A DNA stretch of 64,000 nt from Paenibacillus sp. TCA20 (lineage in GTDB: Bacteria > Bacillota > Bacilli > Paenibacillales > Paenibacillaceae), in contig NZ_BBIW01000009.1 in NCBI RefSeq assembly GCF_000732325.1, positions 1 through 64,000 of the forward strand, given 5' to 3'. The position numbers were made by a program, and so were the translations under genes. The notes under the pieces are model-generated. The model had not been told where the DNA came from, searched no databases, and was given only the letters and a program-made list of their open reading frames with translations. Positions 27,253 to 39,550 of this stretch are shown in pieces. Position 1 is the stretch's first letter; each line of letters opens with the position of its first letter.

Positions 27253-28412
27253 TGTCGATCTTTTTTCCGGACAATGATAAGCGGCAGGCGAGACTCATTG
27301 AGCTATCTTCGGATACACAAAGTTTCTTGAATCAATTGAAAAGTAACTATGCAGAATTTACGATACTGAGCCAGGATATTAACGCCAAGATTGCAGATCT
27401 ATATATACAGCATGGCTTGGCTGTCCCCGATGTTACGAGCTTTGATATCCTGCAGGCAAGCGGAGCGGCACATGATGTCTCGACAGGCGATACGGCTGTA
27501 GGGATCACCAATATTTTAGTCGATGTAGCGAGCTTTCTTATCACCGTGCAATATCTTGCTCCAGGAGTAACCGCCGTGTTGGTCGATTCGGGCATCATGG
27601 CAGCGGAGACGGCTGCAACGGTGCTTGGCTCTGTCCTCGGCGTCGAGATAGCTGTCGGAACACTTGCAGGCGGACTCATTGCTGGAGTCATTGCGGCGGT
27701 TGTCGTTGTAGGTATCGGGCTAGCCATTGATGCGATCGAAGGGGCCATCCTAAGAAGCAAGCTGCGGCATGGTATACATCAGATGGATCAAGTGCGCGGT
27801 TCATTGAAGCTCTCTCTCGATAAAGCCAGTATCATGGTGGAGTCCATGAAGAGCATTCAGCGGGCTCTGGATTCTCTTCAGCAGAGCAATATTGAGATCA
27901 GTGATGCAGTTGTGCGCAATATTGTACAAAAAACAGTGGAGCCGGCTCTGGCCCAGGCCGATGCTGTGACACTGCAGAACGTCATTGCCGAGCTGAGTCA
28001 GCTCGATCACCAGCGTGGATCATGGACAGCAGAAGACGAAGTACCTTCGGAATCTCCTGGGCCTCATAAGGTCTTCTTGATAGCCAAAGCCCCTGAAAGT
28101 ACACTGCCTGCTATTCCATCGGATTTGAAGCCGACATGCTTGGCTTCTCCAGATACGCTTCAACCGAATGCGATATATCCGATCATTAAATCGGACGGTT
28201 ATACCTACTGGCCGCTGAGCTATATAGATAATCGGGTAGGAATGGCAGTCGTGGCGTTCGATCCAAGCGGACATCTGGTGAAGCGCTGGGATAAGATCGG
28301 GGCTAGATACATCGTGGACATTACGGCAGATCCAAACAGCAATTCAATGATCTTCCAAGGTCAGGCTAATCAATCGTTTAGCATGCCTTGGTCTGAGCTC
28401 GGTACGCTGTAA
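27252..28412 (+). CDS. unknown protein, FPDN-type paralog 2 with extra C-terminal module
   Basis: A 386-residue paralog of the preceding protein: the same start (MSIFFPDNDKRQARLIEL), predicted N-terminal helix, hydrophobic middle (VGITNILVDVASFLITVQYL; GTLAGGLIAGVIAAVVVVG; IDAIEGAILRSKLRHG) and C-terminal helices to about residue 265. It then adds a Pro-rich linker and an ~85-residue beta-looking module from YPIIKSDGYTYWPLSYIDNR to FSMPWSEL. The aromatic YW..SYIDNR core suggests a binding domain, ligand unknown. The pair resembles the two-component arrangement of some pore-forming toxins; this is inference. Starts at TAATG overlapping paralog 1. Confidence 0.75.
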   Translation: MSIFFPDNDKRQARLIELSSDTQSFLNQLKSNYAEFTILSQDINAKIADLYIQHGLAVPDVTSFDILQASGAAHDVSTGDTAVGITNILVDVASFLITVQYLAPGVTAVLVDSGIMAAETAATVLGSVLGVEIAVGTLAGGLIAGVIAAVVVVGIGLAIDAIEGAILRSKLRHGIHQMDQVRGSLKLSLDKASIMVESMKSIQRALDSLQQSNIEISDAVVRNIVQKTVEPALAQADAVTLQNVIAELSQLDHQRGSWTAEDEVPSESPGPHKVFLIAKAPESTLPAIPSDLKPTCLASPDTLQPNAIYPIIKSDGYTYWPLSYIDNRVGMAVVAFDPSGHLVKRWDKIGARYIVDITADPNSNSMIFQGQANQSFSMPWSELGTL

Positions 28413-28478
28413 TTGCGTAACTCGAATACAAAGCTATCATCATCGTATGTTTGCATATTTATCATTTTTATATTAAGC

Positions 28479-28519
28479 GGCACTCTTCTTCAATATTGAG
28501 AAGGGTGTCTTATTCTTTT
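28479..28519 (+). terminator. terminator after the lipase cassette
   Basis: GGCACTCTTCTTCAAT pairs with ATTGAGAAGGGTGTC (one bulge, one G-U), followed by TTATTCTTTT. Confidence 0.7.
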
Positions 28520-28603
28520 GGGAAAGAACACTTGTTCCTGATATGGTTTAGATCTACAATAGGTTTATATTTCCAATCTTAATTGTAGGAAGAGGAATTA
28601 GAA

Positions 28604-29035
28604 ATGCAAAGAAGGAATGTAGTCTACTCCTTAATTATGGATGATACCTGCTCTAAGGTGCTCATGGTTCAAAACATGGATAACGGACGCTGGTCACTGC
28701 CCGGCGGGGCGGTAGAAGCGAATGAAACATTGGAGCAAGCTGCAGTTAGAGAGGCAAGAGAAGAAACAGGCCTTTTCATACAAGTAGGAGAGCTTGTCGG
28801 GGTAAGTGAGTGCATTATTGAAAAGCGCGGAGAGCAAGTGCTGTTCTTTACTTTTCTAAGTGAAGTGATCGGAGGAGAACTGCAAATCACATCACCCGAG
28901 GAGATAGGGGAAATCGCCTGGATTAATATGGATCACGCTAATCAACTGATGCCAGTGCCTTCTTATCAAGGCGGACTTAAGGCGGCAGCTAGAGCGGATC
29001 GAGGAATAACATACATAGACGAAGGAACGGCTTAG
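28604..29035 (+). CDS. Nudix hydrolase
   Basis: A 143-residue Nudix protein. The Nudix box runs from GGAVEANETLEQAAVREA to REETGL (G-x5-E-x7-REAxEETG) at residues ~31-54 and binds the metal for cleaving a nucleoside diphosphate linked to another group. Substrate cannot be told. Starts MQRRNVVYSLIMDD, with GAGGAA ten bases upstream. Stands alone after a terminator. Confidence 0.88.
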   Translation: MQRRNVVYSLIMDDTCSKVLMVQNMDNGRWSLPGGAVEANETLEQAAVREAREETGLFIQVGELVGVSECIIEKRGEQVLFFTFLSEVIGGELQITSPEEIGEIAWINMDHANQLMPVPSYQGGLKAAARADRGITYIDEGTA

Positions 29036-29101
29036 GCGGCTTGAGGAACAGATGATTTAAATCTAGAATAGATTAGATTCTTTGGAGGAGACGGGATTAC
29101 A

Positions 29102-29274
29102 ATGAGTGTCTTTGCACAAGCACAGGACAATTTAAGAGCAGCAAATCAGATACTAGGTCGGTCCGAATCTATGAAGCCGTCGTGGATTATGGGGTCCGGA
29201 CGCTGCCAGAGCTCAAGGCTTGGTATGGGCAGCATGTTCAGGAGGGGCTTACCTTCTGGAAACCCCGTAATTAG
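29102..29274 (+). pseudogene. frameshifted small gene (~57 aa)
   Basis: GGAGGAGA precedes an ATG at 29102 that opens MSVFAQAQDNLRAANQILGR. In the same frame the next residues look non-coding. One frame over, from 29161 to the TAG at 29274, the sequence reads VRIYEAVVDYGVRTLPELKA then WYGQHVQEGLTFWKPRN, which has clear coding character and follows naturally from the first part. The break lies at about 29155-29165 (GGTCGGTCC). A single-base insertion or two-base deletion is enough. Function unknown; small acidic/helical protein. Confidence 0.65.
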
Positions 29275-29399
29275 AAACTATAGATTATAACAGAACTTCT
29301 AATTCGCTCTAACGTCTAATGATATAGCCGATCTTCAAGCTGTGGTCAAGCATTGAAATAGGCTGGAACATATTATAAGGCAGAGGATGAAGAGACGAA

Positions 29400-29876
29400 A
29401 TGAAGCCGACCGTAGCAGACATGATGAAGGCTTATGCTGAAGACGCTGTTGAGTTAGCTGAGAAGCTGGGTCAGAAGCTTGATTACAGTGAAGATAGCAT
29501 CAAGAGCCTGGAAGGGATATTACAACGCTATCATGAAGAATTGCCCCGAGGTGTGAGAAAGATATTTAGAAGGGGCCCTTCAGAACACGAGAAGATTCAG
29601 ATGTCCAAGGCTTGGGGCGGTTATTTGGGAGAAACGATCATCAAACACTTGGGGGGAGAATGGCAGCAAAGCAGTGTATCGGAGGATACGATTGCTCTTG
29701 TCGTGAGCAAGGTGATTAACGGAGAAGACTATCCTCATGAGATCTATCCTCCATCTAAGGTATACCGCAGAATAATAAACGGTCCGGAGGACAATGTTTG
29801 GCATTATTACCTTGTGCTCAAAGAGGACTTGAGCTGTGATCCAGCCCAGTCAGCCGAGTCATGTCAAGAACTCTGA
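29400..29876 (+). CDS. hypothetical protein (158 aa)
   Basis: A soluble 158-residue protein beginning MKPTVADMMKAYAEDAVELA, with a helical N-terminus and the segment MSKAWGGYLGETIIKHLGGEW, followed by PPSKVYRRIINGPEDNVWHYY. The WGGYLGE..... GGEW pattern is reminiscent of a conserved group of uncharacterised bacterial proteins, but I cannot name the family. AGGATGAAGAGA upstream serves as a weak ribosome site. No signal peptide or membrane segment. Isolated gene. Confidence 0.7.
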   Translation: MKPTVADMMKAYAEDAVELAEKLGQKLDYSEDSIKSLEGILQRYHEELPRGVRKIFRRGPSEHEKIQMSKAWGGYLGETIIKHLGGEWQQSSVSEDTIALVVSKVINGEDYPHEIYPPSKVYRRIINGPEDNVWHYYLVLKEDLSCDPAQSAESCQEL

Positions 29877-30178
29877 AAGAGAAGCAAATAGGATCCTGAG
29901 GAGAAATGACGGATTCATTCTTATGGAATCTCTCCTGAAGGAGGGGCTGTTAATAGTCTGATGCCTAAGCTGTGCCTATGGCTTGAAACAAACGATTGTT
30001 TGCTCTTATAATGATCTAAATGATAGCTTGGTCAGTATACATTCGGAGTAAAGTAGATAATGACAGCTATAGGCACAGCAACAATTGATGGCATCTCAGT
30101 GACCAAGTTGATTTTATATTTGCACTGTGTTACGCTTACATTACATGACAACCACATATTTTAGATGCATCGTTTAAT
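29877..30178 (+). other. intergenic region before the beta-glucoside locus
   Basis: No gene seen. It contains a bulged hairpin AGGAGA...TCTCCT around 29895-29935, a promoter-like pair TTGAAA (29983-29988) and TATAAT (30007-30012) spaced 18 bases with the dyad CAAACGATTGTTTG between them, and a partial CcpA-type half site (CGCTTACA at 30133-30140) shortly before the antiterminator element. Confidence 0.5.
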
Positions 30179-30274
30179 GGATTGTTACTGCTTAAGACAG
30201 GCAAAACCTAAACTGATGGTGAAATGACAGGCTCCTTGGCGGAGTGTGCTTTTACCTTGAGTTTAGGTTTTTTT
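30179..30274 (+). promoter_or_regulatory. LicT-type antiterminator (RAT) and terminator 1, ahead of bglA
   Basis: The 30-base element at 30179-30208 starts GGATTGTTACTG and ends CAGGCAAAACC, the BglG/LicT-family RNA antiterminator consensus. Its 3' part AAAACCTAAAC is also the 5' arm of a terminator whose 3' arm GTTTAGGTTTTTTT ends at 30274. LicT bound to the RAT would block terminator formation and allow transcription into the glucosidase genes. Confidence 0.93.
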
Positions 30275-30357
30275 GTTTTCTGACCTCGGATGACAGCCGG
30301 CGTATTCGGGAGTCTGCCTACGAAAACAATCAAGCCTGTGTACTATTCATGTCCTAA

Positions 30358-31881
<1,524 letters not shown>

Positions 31882-31950
31882 AGAAGATTTCGGGTGATAG
31901 AATGAACAGCCCGGCTTCTGTGCAGGATATAACAATCGAGAGAGGATTGA

Positions 31951-33387
<1,437 letters not shown>

Positions 33388-33414
33388 TTACCGAATAGTG
33401 GCACCTTCGGGAAT

Positions 33415-33465
33415 GTTAAACGCTTTCATAAAACCGTTGTCATTTGGCTGCTGATATGGTAAGAT
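33415..33465 (+). promoter_or_regulatory. licT promoter with a cre-like site
   Basis: TTGTCA (33437-33442) and TAAGAT (33460-33465) are spaced 17 bases. Just upstream GTTAAACGCTTTCA (33415-33428) keeps the CGCTTTCA half of a CcpA cre site. Both place independent, glucose-sensitive initiation ahead of licT. The cre call is tentative. Confidence 0.5.
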
Positions 33466-33488
33466 AGGCCTATAGCTAATATATTACT

Positions 33489-33567
33489 GGATTGTTACTG
33501 TTAAATCAGGCAAAACCAGAGGCGGGGCTGCAACAATGCTCGGCTTTGGTTTTGCCTTTAATTTTTT
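33489..33567 (+). promoter_or_regulatory. LicT-type antiterminator (RAT) and terminator 2, ahead of licT
   Basis: RAT at 33489-33517 (GGATTGTTACTG ... CAGGCAAAACC) overlaps the 5' arm of a terminator: GGCAAAACCA (33509-33518) pairs with TGGTTTTGCC (33547-33556), followed by TTTAATTTTTT. This makes licT expression dependent on its own product. Confidence 0.92.
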
Positions 33568-33582
33568 GCCAGTACAAGGTGA

Positions 33583-34443
<861 letters not shown>

Positions 34444-34447
34444 TACG

Positions 34448-34533
34448 GGATTGTTACTGTCGTACAGGCAAAACCTAAACGTTGAATCACAGATAAGTTG
34501 ATCTTGTCTTGGTTTCAGTGTTTAGGTTTTTTT
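34448..34533 (+). promoter_or_regulatory. LicT-type antiterminator (RAT) and terminator 3, between licT and bglP
   Basis: RAT at 34448-34475 (GGATTGTTACTG ... CAGGCAAAACC). Its AAAACCTAAAC end forms the 5' arm of a terminator completed by GTTTAGGTTTTTTT (ends 34533). It separates licT from bglP, so permease expression needs a second antitermination event. Confidence 0.92.
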
Positions 34534-34598
34534 CTTTCCTATTCTAAGTGCAATACGAGCTTTTCACTTATTACATTTCCTAAAAGGAGCAATTCATC

Positions 34599-36533
34599 AT
34601 GGATAAACAACAATTGTCCAAAGATATATTGAAGCTGGTCGGCGGCGAAGAAAATATCGATCAAGTAACGCATTGTATGACCCGTCTTCGCTTTAACCTG
34701 AATGACAATAGTAAGGCAGATAAGAAGACACTCCAAAATACCCCGGGTGTCATGGGTGTTATGATCAACGGGGGTCAGTTCCAGGTTATCATTGGTAATG
34801 AGGTACCTAAAGTGTACAACGCACTAGTCGGCAATATGAGCAAATCACCCGATGCGGGTACGAATGCATCCAGCGAAACAAAGACGAAGAAAAATCCGCT
34901 GAGTGCTTTGTTTGATTTTATTTCCGGCGTATTTACCCCGATTCTTCCGGCGATTACCGGAGCGGGGATGATCAAAGGGATTGTCGCACTCCTGGTCACA
35001 CTGGGCTGGATGTCCGAGACAAGTTCGACGTATCAAATTCTGTCGGCGATCGGAGACGGAGCGTTCTACTTCCTGCCGATTATCTTGGGGATTAGTACTG
35101 CCCGCAAGCTGGGAAGCAACATGTACATTGGTGCAGCGATCGGGGCTTCTGTACTCCATCCGACGATAACCACCTTGCTAGGAACAGGTGAAAGTATAAC
35201 CTTTGCCGGACTTCCTGTTGTGGCAGCCACCTATTCTTCATCGGTGATCCCGATCCTAATTGCGGTGTGGCTCGCCTCCTATGTTGAGAAAGCCGTAGAC
35301 AAGGTTACCCATGCATCACTTAAGCTAATTGTTGTTCCTACAGTTACGCTGCTCGTCATTGTACCTGTGACGCTTATTGCCGTTGGTCCACTGGGTGTTA
35401 TTATCGGTAATGGCTTGACGGATGGTTTCTCCTGGCTGTTTGATAACACAGGACTGTTTGCAGGACTTATTATTGGCGGAGCTTTCTCGCTGCTGATTAT
35501 TACAGGCATGCACTATGCCCTTGTACCAATCATGATCGGTTCGATCGCAACATTGGGCTATGATTACCTGATTCCGATGATGATGGTAGCGAACTTTGCC
35601 CAAGCTGGCAGTGCGCTCGGCGTATCGCTCAAGTCCAAGAACAAACAAACGAAATCACTCGCAATGTCGACGAGTGTTACGGCCTTCATGGGAATTACGG
35701 AACCCGCGATGTACGGGGTCAACATGAAGTATAAGAAACCGTTTATCGCGGCCCTGATCGGGGCGGGTATCGGCGGTGCCTTCATGAGCTTGTTCCATAC
35801 GAAAGCTTATGTTGTCGGCGGCCTTGCCGGTTTGTCCGGTATTCCCATGATTCTGGGTGAAACTTTCGTATATGCTGTTATCGGTCTTCTAATTGGTTCG
35901 GCTGCAGCTGCAGTCCTCACTTATATTCTTGGATTTGATGAAGAGATCGCGGTGGAGACTCAGGAAGCTAAAGAAGTGAATACACAGGGCGCCAATGCTT
36001 CACAAACTTCTGTGACAGCTGATGCAGGAGCTGCAGCTTCCGTGTCCGTGAATGAGGAGGAAGTAAAAACAGAAGATCAGGAAGTATACAGCCCGATTAC
36101 AGGTGAGGTCAAACCGCTGAGTGCGGTGAATGACCCTGCGTTCTCTGAAGAGATTATGGGTCAAGGATTTGCCATTCAGCCATCCGAAGGCCGGGTTGTC
36201 TCTCCGATTAACGGAACGGTCTTCTCACTGTCCAAGAGCGGTCATGCGATTGGCCTTGTGAGTGACAGCGGAGCGGAAATGCTGATTCATATCGGTATTG
36301 ATACAGTGAAGCTGAAAGGGCAATTCTTTAGTCCGAAGGTTCAAGCTGGGGCGAGGGTATCCGTGGGTGATCTTCTGATGGAGTTCGACAGGGAAGAGAT
36401 CGAAAAAGCAGGCTACGAAACGATTACACCTGTCATTGTAACCAACATGCACCAATACGGAGCGATCCAATCCGCAGGAAAAACAAACGTCCGTGAAACC
36501 GAGCTGATCTATACAGCCAAGGCACTGAAATAA
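34599..36533 (+). CDS. bglP: PTS beta-glucoside transporter subunit EIIBCA
   Basis: Membrane permease that imports and phosphorylates beta-glucosides. Domain order EIIB (residues ~1-90, phospho-Cys26 in VTHCMTRLRF), EIIC (~105-450, many membrane helices, GITEPAMYGVNMKYKKPF), acidic/Ala-rich linker (~450-490), and EIIA (~495-640, phospho-His564 in MLIHIGIDTVKLKG). Length 644 aa is typical. AAAGGAG precedes the ATG. Its product sugar phosphates feed the two GH1 enzymes, and its EIIB probably phosphorylates LicT PRD1 in the absence of substrate, as in B. subtilis. Confidence 0.95.
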   Translation: MDKQQLSKDILKLVGGEENIDQVTHCMTRLRFNLNDNSKADKKTLQNTPGVMGVMINGGQFQVIIGNEVPKVYNALVGNMSKSPDAGTNASSETKTKKNPLSALFDFISGVFTPILPAITGAGMIKGIVALLVTLGWMSETSSTYQILSAIGDGAFYFLPIILGISTARKLGSNMYIGAAIGASVLHPTITTLLGTGESITFAGLPVVAATYSSSVIPILIAVWLASYVEKAVDKVTHASLKLIVVPTVTLLVIVPVTLIAVGPLGVIIGNGLTDGFSWLFDNTGLFAGLIIGGAFSLLIITGMHYALVPIMIGSIATLGYDYLIPMMMVANFAQAGSALGVSLKSKNKQTKSLAMSTSVTAFMGITEPAMYGVNMKYKKPFIAALIGAGIGGAFMSLFHTKAYVVGGLAGLSGIPMILGETFVYAVIGLLIGSAAAAVLTYILGFDEEIAVETQEAKEVNTQGANASQTSVTADAGAAASVSVNEEEVKTEDQEVYSPITGEVKPLSAVNDPAFSEEIMGQGFAIQPSEGRVVSPINGTVFSLSKSGHAIGLVSDSGAEMLIHIGIDTVKLKGQFFSPKVQAGARVSVGDLLMEFDREEIEKAGYETITPVIVTNMHQYGAIQSAGKTNVRETELIYTAKALK

Positions 36534-36587
36534 TGAAAAAAGTGATTTCGTTACTCGAAGAGAGATTTGAAAAGGATTTTTGAAGAA

Positions 36588-36612
36588 AGCCCAGCTAAAT
36601 TACAGCTGGGCT
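36588..36612. terminator. bidirectional terminator between bglP and the DUF4176 gene
   Basis: AGCCCAGCT / AGCTGGGCT with a seven-base loop; short T-rich tracts on both sides. Serves two convergent genes. Confidence 0.7.
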
Positions 36613-36702
36613 ACTTCTTTACACCCACATAGTGAGATTTTTGGATGAAGAACGACTTTTGACGAAGTCAACCGGAGTGATTCAGCCAAAAACCGAACGT
36701 AT

Positions 36703-36987
36703 TTACTCGGCTTCCTTGATCGCTTCAGCAAGGATTTTACGGAAAGCAACTTCCTCATGATCCTCAAATCCTTTAAATATAACATCCTTGATATCCTCGT
36801 GGTTAAAGAAGACATTAGAGTCTTCTGTTAAATTGCCGTGTGGATAATAACATGCCACATAGTCCCATGTACCCTGAGACTCAGTATCATTTTGCAGCCG
36901 GCCATAGATCATCAGCTTCTGCTTCCATTCCTTAATGCGTACTACAGAACCGATCGGCAGCAGGTCTTGTTCATAGTTAACAGTCAT
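36703..36987 (-). CDS. DUF4176 domain protein
   Basis: A 94-residue soluble protein with the DUF4176 pattern: DLLPIGSVVRIKEWKQKLMI, then GRLQN, WDYVACYYPHGN and FFNHEDIKDVIFKGFED. Members often lie in type VII secretion or LXG toxin loci in Bacillota, but no such genes are visible here. The ATG at 36987 is chosen for AAGGAGGA seven bases upstream. Function unknown. Confidence 0.8.
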   Translation of the reverse strand: MTVNYEQDLLPIGSVVRIKEWKQKLMIYGRLQNDTESQGTWDYVACYYPHGNLTEDSNVFFNHEDIKDVIFKGFEDHEEVAFRKILAEAIKEAE

Positions 36988-37109
36988 GATCGTTCCTCCT
37001 TTGCAGGTCAATGCTCTTATTTAACCATAATGACCCATAGACATGCAAAAGAAGCTGCTTGTTATTTCATTCCTATCACATCAGCCATTGGAGGATTAGC
37101 CGCTTCATC

Positions 37110-38069
37110 TTAATAGATGCCCAAGCTATTGGCCCAGTTCCCATACCAGGAATAATTAACTCTTCGTTCTTGTTCAATATCACTTAGCTTGTACTTCACT
37201 ATACCGTCTCGACCGACAAAGATCGGTTTATTGGTATTGATCTCATAGAAACGAGCCCAAATGGCCGGCGCACTCGGATCACTAACCACCACAACATCAT
37301 CCGTAGTCTTTACTACTTTGATACCGGTGATTTTTACAGCTTTGAGCCAATCTTCCGCTGCCTTGATACTATTTGCAATTGCCGTAGTAGAGGCTCTAGT
37401 CTTGAGGAACTTAACGATGTTCACACTTTCCTGTGCGCTAAGAGAAGGAACCTCATAGGATCTTGCTCCAGCCGGCTTTAGTGTTGAGGAATCATGCTGT
37501 TGTCCCCAAACGGTAAGTTTACCGTTCACAGACACCTGAATTTGCAAAATTAAGTTGATTCCCTTGGATACAGCACTACTGGCTCTGCTGGCTAACGTGC
37601 TGTCCACAAAGGAAAAATCGCCTTTTTTGTTAGCGACGTCATCGAGTAGAATCATAACGTTAATCATGGCGTTGTCATTAAATGTAATGTGCTTGTGATA
37701 ACCGGAGCTGTTGTATATTTGCGGCCAGCCTCCATTCGCATATTGCATGTTTAGCAAGAAGTTGATTCCACGGATCGCAGCAGCAGAATATTGAGCATTG
37801 TTGGTTTTCTGGTATTCCGCGGCCAATCTTCTGATCTCGGTATAAGTTGCCTTATTATCAATCGTAGATTTGGACCATTCTCCGCTCGTCGTGCTGTAAT
37901 CCTTTTTCCATCCGCCATCGGCTTGCTGATATTTGAGTATGTCGGAAATACTTGCCGTTTCTCCTGAACTCGCTAGGACAGTAGAGGAAGGCGGAATCAG
38001 GAGAGTGATAACGGAGAATATCAGGGATAATGCCAAGAGAGCTGGAATCTTCTTGAATTTTGCCAACAT
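37110..38069 (-). CDS. secreted pectate lyase, PL10 family
   Basis: Extracellular pectate lyase cutting polygalacturonate by beta-elimination. A signal peptide covers residues ~1-33 (LAKFKKIPALLALSLIFSV core). PL10 hallmarks follow: QQADGGWKKDY, ANGGWPQIYN, HITFNDNAMINVM, TVWGQQHD, ARSYEVPSLSAQESVNIVKF, IWARFYEI, and the terminal NYSWYGNWA. Length 319 aa is that of a single catalytic domain without a binding module. The ATG at 38069 has AAGGAG nine bases upstream; the ATG nine bases earlier abuts that site. A perfect cre lies between its promoter and start codon. Confidence 0.9.
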   Translation of the reverse strand: MLAKFKKIPALLALSLIFSVITLLIPPSSTVLASSGETASISDILKYQQADGGWKKDYSTTSGEWSKSTIDNKATYTEIRRLAAEYQKTNNAQYSAAAIRGINFLLNMQYANGGWPQIYNSSGYHKHITFNDNAMINVMILLDDVANKKGDFSFVDSTLASRASSAVSKGINLILQIQVSVNGKLTVWGQQHDSSTLKPAGARSYEVPSLSAQESVNIVKFLKTRASTTAIANSIKAAEDWLKAVKITGIKVVKTTDDVVVVSDPSAPAIWARFYEINTNKPIFVGRDGIVKYKLSDIEQERRVNYSWYGNWANSLGIY

Positions 38070-38097
38070 AACAGTCATCTCCTTATTAATTACTTAA

Positions 38098-38152
38098 TGT
38101 AAACGTTTACAGTCTTGTTGCTTATTATATCGGACGACCACATAATTGTAAA
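38098..38152 (-). promoter_or_regulatory. pectate lyase promoter with perfect CcpA cre site
   Basis: On the minus strand TTTACA (38152-38147) and TATAAT (38129-38124) are spaced 17 bases, giving a start near 38117. TGTAAACGTTTACA (38098-38111) is a perfect 14-base cre palindrome at about +6 to +19, where CcpA would block transcription in glucose. Confidence 0.85.
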
Positions 38153-38347
38153 TAATTTTAAAAAATGGATTGAATATCCTGATTATTTGCAGATAACCTG
38201 ATGTTCACCAGCATTTGAAAAAGCAAATAAACACAAAAAAGCACTTATTCAAGTAACCGGAAAAATACACACCTGTGGTGTATCGTTTAACCTGGGTCGC
38301 TTAAAAAAGTGCATTAAAAGTGAATTAAAAGTGCTAAATGCTCTCTT
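38112..38347. other. AT-rich spacer between the pectate lyase and flavin oxidoreductase genes
   Basis: Contains the lyase promoter and, near 38220-38320, runs of A and short repeats (AAGTGCATTAAAAGTG, AATTAAAAGTGCTAAA). No gene or clear terminator is seen. Confidence 0.4.
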
Positions 38348-39400
38348 CTAGATCAATTGTGCTAAATGGATTGCTGAATTATATGGATTGAGCGGCAATC
38401 CCTTCTTAAGGCGGTTAACAAAATCGTTATTCGCCAGCAAGGGACGGCCAAATGCAGCCAAATCGATGACACCTGAACGGATGGCTGTCACAGCAGAATC
38501 GGGAGTCAGATTGCCAACTCCTATGATATAACCTTCCCATCGACTCCGCACGAGCTCGTGAAATGTCAGACCTTCCCATATCGGCTGGGAGAAATGGTTT
38601 GTAGATGGATGGATGACTTGCAGACCAACCTCGTGAAACATCTCGATGTATGACTCGATCTCAGCGATAGGGTCTAACCATCGGAAGCTGGGCTGATCGT
38701 CTTTTAATTCAGAGAAGCGTAGAACGACACGCTCCATACCGATATCCTCACCAATGGCAGAGAGTATTTCTCTCATTAGTCTCAGACGCTGAGTCCTGTG
38801 ACCACCATAACCATCCGTACGTCGATTTGTGGATTCCGATGCAAATTGATCAATTAGATAGCCATGGGCTCCGTGAATTTCGACCCCGTCAAATCCGGCT
38901 TGAATAGCATTATTAGCTGCCTGTTTAAAGTGATGTACGGTCATACGAATATCTTCATCCGTCATTTCCTTAGGCATTGCGTAAGGTTTATGCAACCGAT
39001 GTACAAGCCCCTCAGCACGCAGAGCAGAGGGGGCAAGGGGTGGACGGCCCCCTGTTAAATCAGGATGGGTCAGCCTGCCGACATGCCATAGCTGTGCTAT
39101 AATGGTGCCGCCTTTTTCATGTACTGCCTCCGTGACTTTGCGCCAAGCACTCACTTGCTCGCTTGTATATAATCCAGGTACTCCAAAGGTCCCTTTTCCT
39201 TGGATTGTCGGTATAATGCCTTCTGTGATGATAAGGCCTATTCCGTCTTCCGCTCGGCGTTGATAGTAAGCAATGACATCCTCACCAACCGTACCCGTAA
39301 CATCATTGGCAAATGAGCGCGTCATTGGAGCCATTACAATCCGTGTTTGTAGTTGCCAGGGCCCGATTCGAACGGGCTGTAACAATTCGTTATTTATCAT
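38348..39400 (-). CDS. NADH:flavin oxidoreductase, old yellow enzyme family
   Basis: FMN-dependent ene-reductase of the NemA/OYE class (350 aa). TRIVMAPMTRSFAND (FMN contact), IAQLWHVGR, DGVEIHGAHGYLIDQF (catalytic His region) and FGRPLLANNDFVNRL at the C-terminus are typical. Likely reduces activated double bonds or nitro compounds; physiological substrate unknown. The ATG at 39400 has AGAGGCGTGG upstream; a GTG six bases earlier is less likely. Divergent from an Lrp-type regulator that may control it. Confidence 0.9.
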   Translation of the reverse strand: MINNELLQPVRIGPWQLQTRIVMAPMTRSFANDVTGTVGEDVIAYYQRRAEDGIGLIITEGIIPTIQGKGTFGVPGLYTSEQVSAWRKVTEAVHEKGGTIIAQLWHVGRLTHPDLTGGRPPLAPSALRAEGLVHRLHKPYAMPKEMTDEDIRMTVHHFKQAANNAIQAGFDGVEIHGAHGYLIDQFASESTNRRTDGYGGHRTQRLRLMREILSAIGEDIGMERVVLRFSELKDDQPSFRWLDPIAEIESYIEMFHEVGLQVIHPSTNHFSQPIWEGLTFHELVRSRWEGYIIGVGNLTPDSAVTAIRSGVIDLAAFGRPLLANNDFVNRLKKGLPLNPYNSAIHLAQLI

Positions 39401-39550
39401 ATCCACGCCTCTTCTTTCAATTGATATAATAAATAATTTTATATAATATCGATGTTAGGTACTATAGAGTTTTAAAGTTAATATGGAGTTCGAATCTTTA
39501 AATTCATTTCATTTGATGAATTATACCTTGAATATAAAGGAGTATGATTG

